From: an uncultured Clostridia bacterium
GTDB lineage: Bacteria; Bacillota; Clostridia; Peptostreptococcales; Anaerovoracaceae
Direction of reading: 5' to 3'
Assembly (NCBI GenBank): GCA_937928455.1
Contig: CALFUG010000412.1
Span: 1-5,025 of the forward strand
DNA: 5,025 nucleotides
The position numbers and the translations under genes were made by a program. Numbering within the stretch: position 1 is the first letter of the stretch; every line of letters begins with the position of its first letter. A model generated the notes under the pieces. It was not told the origin of the DNA and did no database searches. It saw only the letters and a program-made list of their open reading frames with translations. Of the stretch, positions 1-4,352 are shown in pieces.

Positions 1-401
1 TTCTTCACGGTCTCTCTGATATGATCTGCGATTTCTACTCCGCTGCCCCACAGCTTTTGGCTATGGGTTACATCCAACCAGGATTCATCGATGCTGAATG
101 GTTCGATTACATCCGTATATTGGTTATATATTTCATTGATTCTTTTGCTATAGTACTCATACTTTTCGTGATGAGGAGGTACTACGGCCAAGTCCGGACA
201 TTTTTTTCTTGCCTGCCAGATGGTCTCTGCAGTCTGTACTCCCGCTTTTTTGGCCAGCTCATTTTTTGCCACAATAATACCATGGCGGTTTTTGGGGTTG
301 CCGCAAACGGCCATGGGACGATTCCGAAGCTCCGGGTGATCCAATAATTCAACGGAGGCAAAAAAACCATTCATATCACAATGCAATATTACTCGATCCA
401 T
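1..401 (-). CDS. dinB: DNA polymerase IV, Y family (N-terminal part, cut by window edge)
   Basis: This encodes the first 133 residues of a Y-family translesion polymerase, which copies past DNA lesions with low fidelity; the rest lies left of the window. Reading back from the ATG at 401, the protein opens MDRVILHCDMNGFFASVE, the palm motif with the first metal-binding aspartate (D9) and the steric-gate aromatic (F14, matching F13 of E. coli Pol IV). The second catalytic motif SIDE follows at residues 103-106 (D105, E106), continuing SWLDVT. The fingers segment (NRHGIIVAKNELAKKAGV, about 38-55) is also typical. The family is usually about 350-420 residues, so roughly two thirds is missing. The ATG at 401 is the only family-compatible start: an in-frame stop lies four codons upstream and no other start falls before the motif. 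There is no Shine-Dalgarno sequence, and a TATAAT lies 6 bp upstream. The gene is divergent from the HAD gene. Identification is confident; regulation is inference. Confidence 0.95.
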   Translation of the reverse strand, partial: MDRVILHCDMNGFFASVELLDHPELRNRPMAVCGNPKNRHGIIVAKNELAKKAGVQTAETIWQARKKCPDLAVVPPHHEKYEYYSKRINEIYNQYTDVIEPFSIDESWLDVTHSQKLWGSGVEIADHIRETVK

Positions 402-407
402 GGTTCT

Positions 408-436
408 ATTATATCTTTTCTTTACAGAAAAAACAG
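408..436 (-). promoter_or_regulatory. Putative dinB promoter, possibly giving a leaderless mRNA
   Basis: On the minus strand a perfect TATAAT occupies 413-408, ending 6 bp before the dinB ATG at 401. The -35 position at 17-bp spacing (436-431) reads CTGTTT, a poor match in a T-rich tract. A start point 6-7 bp after the -10 would fall on or next to the A of the ATG, and no GGAGG-like sequence precedes it. No convincing Firmicute LexA box (GAAC-N4-GTTC type) is visible here. Confidence 0.45.
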
Positions 437-466
437 AGAAAGTGCACCAAAAATAGGGACACCCTG

Positions 467-475
467 TGGTATAAT
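467..475 (+). promoter_or_regulatory. Extended -10 promoter of the HAD-Usp unit
   Basis: TGG followed by a perfect TATAAT (470-475) forms an extended -10 element, which can compensate for the missing -35 (447-452 reads CCAAAA). Transcription would begin near 482, leaving a leader of about 22 nt that contains AGGAG at 493-497, 6 nt before the HAD ATG. A short inverted repeat, AGGG-ACA-CCCT (455-465), lies immediately upstream in the spacer and might bind a regulator; that part is speculation. Confidence 0.6.
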
Positions 476-503
476 AAACGTATTACTTATATAGGAGCCT
501 ATC

Positions 504-1316
504 ATGCAAAAAAAATCCAAGCCCATTGTGGCGTTGATGTACGATTTTGACAAAACCTTATCCCCGGAAGATATGCAGAACTACGGTTTTATTCCGGGTG
601 TGGGAATGGCCCCCCGGGATTTCTGGGCCCTGTGTACCAAAACGATTCAAGACCATAAAATGGATATGATTTTGGGATATATGATGGTGATGTTACAAGA
701 AGCCGAGGGGAAAATGCTCTTAACCAGGGATGTTTTTCGCGCCATGGGAAAGAAGGTTCGATTGTTCCCTGGAGTGACCACCTGGTTTCAGCGAGTCAAT
801 GATTTTGGTACGGATCGAGATGTCATCATCGAACATTACATCATTTCCTCCGGATTGAAGGAAATCATTGAAGGAACCCCCATTGCCAAGGAGTTCAAAC
901 GAGTGTATGCTGCAGAATTTGTATATAATGAGAGAGGTGTTCCAGTATGGCCGGCCATGGCGGTAAATTACACGTCCAAGACGCAGTTTCTTTTTCGAAT
1001 CAACAAAGGGGAACTGGATGTGACGGACCATAAGGGTGTCAATGAGTTTATTCCGGAATCACAGAGACGGATTCCTTTCCAAAATATGATTTACCTGGGA
1101 GATGGAATCACAGATATACCTTGTATGCGCATTGTGAGAAACGGGGGTGGGAATTCCATTGCGGTGTATGAGGACAACCCGGAATTGGGATTGCGCATGA
1201 AGGAGCAAGGACGGGTGAATTACGTGCTTCCCGCCGACTTCAGAAAGGGGAAATCCCTGGAGAAAAAAGTGTTTGAAATATTGAATGAAATATCAAGCGA
1301 TAGCCACAGAATGTAG
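504..1316 (+). CDS. HAD-superfamily hydrolase (phosphatase-like), uncharacterised subfamily
   Basis: This is a 270-residue soluble haloacid-dehalogenase-superfamily protein, expected to be a Mg2+-dependent phosphatase; the substrate is unknown. Motif I is YDFDKTLS (nucleophile D14, general acid/base D16, T18). Motif II is the IISSG segment (S115), motif III is probably K159 in YTSKTQF, and motif IV is GDGITDIP (199-206, with D200 and D204 for metal). The long insert between motifs I and II (about 20-110) is the cap region that would set substrate choice. The GDGxTDxP signature resembles phosphoserine-phosphatase-like HADs, but the protein is longer and the cap differs, so serB should not be assigned. 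The start is supported by AGGAG 6 nt upstream and an extended -10 promoter. The Usp-like gene follows after 14 bp, implying co-transcription. The family call is confident; the reaction is only a class-level inference. Confidence 0.9.
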   Translation: MQKKSKPIVALMYDFDKTLSPEDMQNYGFIPGVGMAPRDFWALCTKTIQDHKMDMILGYMMVMLQEAEGKMLLTRDVFRAMGKKVRLFPGVTTWFQRVNDFGTDRDVIIEHYIISSGLKEIIEGTPIAKEFKRVYAAEFVYNERGVPVWPAMAVNYTSKTQFLFRINKGELDVTDHKGVNEFIPESQRRIPFQNMIYLGDGITDIPCMRIVRNGGGNSIAVYEDNPELGLRMKEQGRVNYVLPADFRKGKSLEKKVFEILNEISSDSHRM

Positions 1317-1330
1317 ATGGGAGTAGTAAT

Positions 1331-1711
1331 ATGTCAAAGAATATTATGGTTTGTGTAACGCAGCAAAAGACCTGCGATCGGCTGATTAATTATGGATTTC
1401 AGCTTTTGGAAGAAACCAAAGGGGAGCTGTATATTATCCATGTAGCACACTATGAGTTTAAATTTTTGGGAAACACCGAAGAAGGAGAAGCCCTGGATTA
1501 TTTATATGAGAAGGCCTTGGAATATGGAGCCAACCTAACGGTGGTGCGGTCTAACCATGTGCTAGATACCCTGATTGATTTAGTGGAAAAGAATAAAATC
1601 GGCCATTTGGTTCTGGGACAATCGGGGGAATCGAATGACGGAAACAATATGGTGAGCATGCTGGAAGAGAGACTTTCCAAAAAGACGGAGATATTGGTGG
1701 TACCGTCATAA
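1331..1711 (+). CDS. Universal stress protein / KdpD-type UspA-fold protein
   Basis: A small 126-residue single-domain protein with the Usp (Rossmann-like alpha/beta) pattern: strand KNIMVCVT (3-10), strand ELYIIHVAH (32-40), strand ANLTVVRS (67-74), strand HLVLGQSG (92-99) and closing strand TEILVVPS (119-126). The N-terminal VCVTQQKTCDRLI resembles the Usp domain found in KdpD sensor kinases more than classic UspA. The ATP-binding signature G-x2-G-x9-G-(S/T) is only partly kept: G96-x2-G99 is present, but residues 109-110 are S and M. Nucleotide binding is therefore doubtful or altered. GGGAG at 1319-1323 lies 7 nt before the ATG, and the gene starts 14 bp after the HAD stop, so it is probably the second gene of that unit. 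The role is presumably regulatory or stress-related, by family only. Confidence 0.82.
   Translation: MSKNIMVCVTQQKTCDRLINYGFQLLEETKGELYIIHVAHYEFKFLGNTEEGEALDYLYEKALEYGANLTVVRSNHVLDTLIDLVEKNKIGHLVLGQSGESNDGNNMVSMLEERLSKKTEILVVPS
1679..1707 (-). terminator. Possible intrinsic terminator of the HD-domain gene, inside the Usp 3' end
   Basis: Read on the minus strand, GACGG (1707-1703) can pair with CCGTC (1688-1684) around a 14-nt loop, followed directly by five T residues (1683-1679). It lies 24-52 bp past the HD-gene stop and wholly within the last codons of the convergent Usp gene. The 5-bp stem and large loop make it weak. On the plus strand no T tract follows, so it would not serve the HAD-Usp transcript. 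Confidence 0.33.
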
Positions 1712-1730
1712 ATGGGTCGCAATAGGGAAC

Positions 1731-2447
1731 CTAGAGGAGCTTTACACCATTGATGTTTAGTTGAAAATCGGCTCCGAGAAACAGGGCGGCTTGCCGGCAC
1801 ATAGACATTCGCACCAGAAAAATTTCAAAATATTCCATGACTGCACTGATTTTTGTGTCAATGGTAAGTTCTAAAATGATTTGTTTGGCTTCCGGCTCGA
1901 TTTGCAGATGAGCTTTCTGTACTGCGAAATTTACCCGGTCATGAATATCCTGAGATAGCTTTACCCGGTTTCGGTTTTTGTATCGAACCCGGGTTCTTCT
2001 TACATCGGATTTATCGGCCAAGATTATGGCGGCAGAAATGGGACTGACGGCGGTTCCGGTGCCTTCGTCATGATTACCGATGGCTTCTACCACCTCCGCT
2101 AGATCTTCTGGGGCCATTCCCATTTTATCCAGAATTCGAAAGGCCATAATAGCTCCGCTTTGGGCATGATCATTTCGGTTAACGCAATTTCCGATATCGT
2201 GAAGGTATGCCGCAATCATGGCCAATTCCTGATCCCGCTGGGGATATTGGAAAGCAGCTAAAATTTCGGCGGCTTTATGGGCGGTTTTGGTGGCATGGGC
2301 AAATCCGTGTTCCGTATAGCCGATAGCCCCCAAACCATCATTGCCTTTTCGGATATATGCGGAAATTTCTTCATTGTTTTTTACTTCTTCAAAGGAGATA
2401 TGGGGTGCACTATCCGTTGGGTGTGTGTTTGTCCTGGTGGATTCCAT
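1731..2447 (-). CDS. HD-domain metal-dependent phosphohydrolase
   Basis: This is a 238-residue cytoplasmic HD-superfamily protein, probably a divalent-metal phosphohydrolase acting on a nucleotide or other phosphate ester; the substrate is unknown. Candidate metal ligands in order are H47 and H51 (YTEHGFAHA), the HD pair H83-D84 (YLHDIGN), H94 (NDHAQSG), H126-D127 (GNHDEG) and D145/D148 (ILADKSDVRRTRVR). The extra histidines suggest a site that could hold more than one metal. The C-terminal part (about 165-238) is alpha/beta with a conserved-looking MEYFEIFLVRMSMCRQAA helix and ends NINGVKLL, which may be an accessory domain. The protein lacks the GYP motif, so it is not a standard HD-GYP c-di-GMP phosphodiesterase. 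The start is supported by AGAGG (2459-2455) 7 nt upstream. It is transcribed singly, divergent from the HdeD-like gene and convergent with the Usp gene. The family call is strong; function is open. Confidence 0.9.
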   Translation of the reverse strand: MESTRTNTHPTDSAPHISFEEVKNNEEISAYIRKGNDGLGAIGYTEHGFAHATKTAHKAAEILAAFQYPQRDQELAMIAAYLHDIGNCVNRNDHAQSGAIMAFRILDKMGMAPEDLAEVVEAIGNHDEGTGTAVSPISAAIILADKSDVRRTRVRYKNRNRVKLSQDIHDRVNFAVQKAHLQIEPEAKQIILELTIDTKISAVMEYFEIFLVRMSMCRQAALFLGADFQLNINGVKLL

Positions 2448-2492
2448 TTATAGACCTCTTTTCTAATGTATTGTTCTTAAAATCGACACCAT

Positions 2493-2501
2493 ATTATATC
2501 A
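2493..2501 (-). promoter_or_regulatory. Extended -10 promoter of the HD-domain gene
   Basis: On the minus strand TGA followed by a perfect TATAAT (2498-2493) makes an extended -10 element about 45 bp upstream of the HD-gene ATG. No good -35 is visible: 17-bp spacing gives ATCCAC. It faces away from the plus-strand promoter whose -35 begins at 2534. Confidence 0.55.
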
Positions 2502-2512
2502 TGCATTTGCAT
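2501..2512. repeat. Palindrome ATGCA-TT-TGCAT between divergent promoters
   Basis: A perfect 5-bp inverted repeat with a 2-bp spacer lies in the roughly 40-bp interval between the two divergent promoters, overlapping the TG of the HD-gene extended -10. Its position suits an operator for a small dimeric regulator, but its shortness means chance is possible. No regulator gene is in the window. Confidence 0.3.
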
Positions 2513-2533
2513 CGAGTGGATAGACAGCAATTC

Positions 2534-2562
2534 TTGACGGGTATCGGTAAAAAAGATATAAT
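2534..2562 (+). promoter_or_regulatory. Near-consensus sigma-A promoter of the HdeD-AI-2E operon
   Basis: TTGACG (-35, 2534-2539), a 17-bp spacer and a perfect TATAAT (-10, 2557-2562) form a strong vegetative promoter. The start point should fall near 2569, giving a leader of about 22 nt that carries AAGGAGG at 2576-2582, 8 nt before the ATG at 2591. This promoter also fixes the gene start, since any start upstream of 2569 would not be transcribed from it. Confidence 0.87.
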
Positions 2563-2590
2563 GACCACAGCATTCAAGGAGGTACGTTCT

Positions 2591-3109
2591 ATGCGGATAG
2601 CATCCATAATAATCGGTGTTTTGCTTGTATTTACTAGCGTATGGTGTTTGGCCCATCCGGGAGCCACTTATCTGTCGTTAGCTTTTTTATTAGGTGCGGT
2701 GATGTTCCTTCATGGGGTGACCGCTCTGTTTGGATACCTGATGATTCGAAGACTTCACAAGAAAGGCCAAGGATGGTTACTGGCAGATGGAATATTTACC
2801 ACAATGCTATCGTTGGTAGTATTGTTTAATCAAATCGTGGCGGACGCGGTGGTTCCTGTATTTTTCGGATTGTGGTTGCTTCATTCCGGGGTGGCGCGCA
2901 TCGTGAGTACGTTGAATGAACGTGGTATTAAGGAAGGCTTTTGGCTATTCTTCCTTGGGATGATTAGTATGGTAGCGGGGCTGTATCCGCTGGTAGATGC
3001 GATTTTGTTTGACTTATCCTTGATGATGATGATTGGAATCATATTCCTGGTGCAAGGTGTGAATATGCTGTATTTGGGGGCATCCTCCCTAACGGATGCA
3101 GAAGAGTAG
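2591..3109 (+). CDS. HdeD-like DUF308 membrane protein
   Basis: A 172-residue integral membrane protein with six predicted helices arranged as three hairpins: about 3-21, 26-49, 61-80, 86-105, 115-135 and 142-163. Features typical of the HdeD/DUF308 family are the repeated small-residue-rich helix pairs, the GVTALFGYLMIRR stretch closing the first hairpin, and GLWLLHSGVARIV closing the second. E. coli HdeD is linked to acid resistance, but most family members have no known function and no enzymatic motif is visible. The reading frame stays open upstream to an ATG at 2357, but the true start is the ATG at 2591: it has AAGGAGG 8 nt upstream, lies just after a strong promoter, and gives a normal family length. 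The longer form would overlap the HD gene in antisense. It is co-transcribed with the AI-2E-type transporter gene 6 bp downstream. Confidence 0.85.
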   Translation: MRIASIIIGVLLVFTSVWCLAHPGATYLSLAFLLGAVMFLHGVTALFGYLMIRRLHKKGQGWLLADGIFTTMLSLVVLFNQIVADAVVPVFFGLWLLHSGVARIVSTLNERGIKEGFWLFFLGMISMVAGLYPLVDAILFDLSLMMMIGIIFLVQGVNMLYLGASSLTDAEE

Positions 3110-3115
3110 GTAAGA

Positions 3116-4198
3116 ATGGGCCAGAGCTTGATTCCGGAGGAAAAAAAGCAGAAGATAATATCTTTGGTTGTCATCATCGGACTTCTGTTAACCGTTTGGT
3201 ACATGCTGGATTTAGTATTGTTAACATTTTTGTTAACATTCATTTTTTATCATCTATTGGAGAAAGTACAATGCAGGTATGTGAAGATACTGGGGAGAAG
3301 ACTACCGGACCCTTTAATTATGGTGGTTCTTTATGCTTTGTTTATCGCCGCTGTCAGTATTCTAAGTATTGAAGTTTTTCCGAAGTTGGTGCATCAAGTG
3401 AATATCATCGCCACGGCTTTGTCCAACTTTGATATTGCAGCAGTTCAAGCGGCGGTGGGAGAAAGAGCGGCGGCATTATTATCCGGTGTGGATGTGAATA
3501 GCTACATCGGCCAGGCGGGCACTCTTCTTGCGGAAGTATTTAGTCGGTTGAGTGGTTTCTTACTCAATTTGTTTATCGCACTCATTCTCAGTTTTGCCAT
3601 TATTGCGGAGAAGAAAAAGATTGCACAATTCGGAATTAATGTATCTAAGAGTAATATATCCTTTCTATACGATTATTTTGTAACCTATGGCGGAGGATTT
3701 TGTCAGACCTTCGGGCAGGTGATGAAAGTTCAGGTTACCATTGCGTTTATCAATTCCATTATCACCACCATTGCTTTGAGCATCTTTGGATATCCGGCGG
3801 TGGGAGGGTTGGGATTGATGGTATTCCTATTGGGCTTAATTCCGGTGGCCGGTGTGATTATTTCTTTCATTCCGCTTTCTGTGATTGGTTTTACCATTGG
3901 CGGGATTATGATGGTGTTGAAAGTTGTCATATTCATCCTGTTGCTACATGCTTTTGAAGCCTATATCATGAATCCGAAACTGATGTCACGCAAAACCCGG
4001 CTCCCGGTGTGTTTTGTGTTTCTGATTCTATTAATTGGCGAGCATTACATGGGTGTTTGGGGTTTATTAATCGGTGTACCCATCTTCATATTCTTAATGA
4101 CTGCCTTTAAAGTGGATTATCAGGTAGTGGGGAGTCACGGGAAGAAACAAAAATGCGATCCGGAGGCCCAGGAGCCCCCCCCGGCCAACTTGCTATAA
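3116..4198 (+). CDS. AI-2E / PerM (UPF0118) family transporter
   Basis: A 360-residue polytopic membrane protein of the AI-2E exporter superfamily, of normal length. Members have been linked to autoinducer-2 export, Na+/H+ exchange or general permease roles, so the substrate cannot be named. Visible hallmarks are an N-terminal helix pair (about 12-48), a third helix (64-87), a soluble amphipathic region (about 88-148), and the C-terminal core with GLIPVAGVIISFIP (240-253), EAYIMNPKLMS (281-291) and HYMGVWGLLIGVPI (310-323). These match the family's conserved G-x-IP, PK-L and GLLG-P segments. The hydrophilic tail (331-360) ends in a proline run encoded by eight C residues. The start follows the HdeD-like stop by 6 bp with only a weak AGG (3108-3110), so translation is probably coupled. 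Residues 35-42 repeat LLTF twice from a 12-bp tandem duplication. It ends at a clear terminator. Confidence 0.9.
   Translation: MGQSLIPEEKKQKIISLVVIIGLLLTVWYMLDLVLLTFLLTFIFYHLLEKVQCRYVKILGRRLPDPLIMVVLYALFIAAVSILSIEVFPKLVHQVNIIATALSNFDIAAVQAAVGERAAALLSGVDVNSYIGQAGTLLAEVFSRLSGFLLNLFIALILSFAIIAEKKKIAQFGINVSKSNISFLYDYFVTYGGGFCQTFGQVMKVQVTIAFINSIITTIALSIFGYPAVGGLGLMVFLLGLIPVAGVIISFIPLSVIGFTIGGIMMVLKVVIFILLLHAFEAYIMNPKLMSRKTRLPVCFVFLILLIGEHYMGVWGLLIGVPIFIFLMTAFKVDYQVVGSHGKKQKCDPEAQEPPPANLL
3218..3240 (+). repeat. 12-bp-period tandem repeat inside the transporter gene
   Basis: TTGTTAACATT occurs at 3218-3228 and again at 3230-3240, a perfect 11-bp match with a period of 12 bp. It is in frame and encodes LLTF-LLTF (residues 35-42) in the second half of the N-terminal hydrophobic region. 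The period is a multiple of three, so gain or loss of a unit would keep the frame. Confidence 0.8.
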
Positions 4199-4222
4199 GC
4201 CGCCAAAACAGGCGGTTTTTTT
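4197..4222 (+). terminator. Intrinsic terminator of the HdeD-AI-2E operon
   Basis: The hairpin pairs AAGCCGCC (4197-4204) with GGCGGTTT (4211-4218) around the loop AAAACA. It has a five-pair G-C core, one G-U pair and two A-U pairs. The uninterrupted seven-T tract spans 4216-4222. It begins within the transporter stop codon, so the 3' UTR is minimal. It also shields the insertion sequence from operon read-through. Confidence 0.9.
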
Positions 4223-4257
4223 ATGCTTAGAGTATAATTTTCATTGGCAACGCAGAT

Positions 4258-4291
4258 AAAAAAAACAGGAAGAGAGCAAAAACTCTCTTCC
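4258..4291 (-). terminator. 9-bp hairpin with T tract on the minus strand, near the left end of the IS
   Basis: GGAAGAGAG (4268-4276) and CTCTCTTCC (4283-4291) form a perfect 9-bp stem with a 6-nt loop. On the minus strand the stem is followed by TG and eight T residues (4265-4258), the form of an intrinsic terminator for leftward transcription. On the plus strand no T tract follows, so there it would act only as RNA structure in transcripts entering the element. Confidence 0.6.
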
Positions 4292-4316
4292 CTACATACA
4301 AACAAACCTGTAATAT
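4288..4316 (+). promoter_or_regulatory. Weak candidate promoter of the transposase gene
   Basis: TTCCCT (4288-4293) and TAATAT (4311-4316) are separated by 17 bp, matching consensus at about 3/6 and 4/6 positions, with a TG just before the -10. Transcription would begin near 4323, after the segment complementary to the start region. Weak transposase promoters are usual. An overlapping TTTAAT (4316-4321) is an alternative -10. This rests on pattern only. Confidence 0.3.
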
Positions 4317-4352
4317 TTAATTTGAAGAAAAAACACGCAGGAGGTTTGTATG
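4295..4352 (+). promoter_or_regulatory. Possible RNA structure hiding the transposase ribosome binding site and start codon
   Basis: ACAAACCT (4302-4309) is perfectly complementary to AGGTTTGT (4342-4349), which overlaps the Shine-Dalgarno AGGAGG (4339-4344). The overlapping CATACAAAC (4295-4303) is perfectly complementary to GTTTGTATG (4344-4352), which includes the start codon. The two registers compete for the same downstream arm. Either would reduce initiation in transcripts that start upstream of 4295. Confidence 0.4.

Noticed and set aside
21..347. Plus-strand 108-residue open frame
   Set aside because: It lies wholly opposite dinB, whose minus-strand frame shows catalytic motifs; no ribosome site precedes it.
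491..502. ATAGG-AG-CCTAT inverted repeat over the HAD ribosome site
   Set aside because: A 2-nt loop cannot form a stable hairpin; it probably reflects the Shine-Dalgarno sequence by chance.
1723..1733. TAGG-GAA-CCTA inverted repeat between convergent genes as a bidirectional terminator
   Set aside because: Only 4 bp of stem and no T tract on either strand.
2357..2590. Upstream 78-codon extension of the HdeD-like protein
   Set aside because: It lies antisense to the HD-domain gene, precedes the strong promoter at 2534-2562, and would exceed the family's usual length; the ATG at 2591 has an ideal AAGGAGG.
4233..4238. Perfect TATAAT after the operon terminator
   Set aside because: No -35 or TG extension; the -35 position falls in the terminator stem, in an A/T-rich stretch where chance matches are expected.
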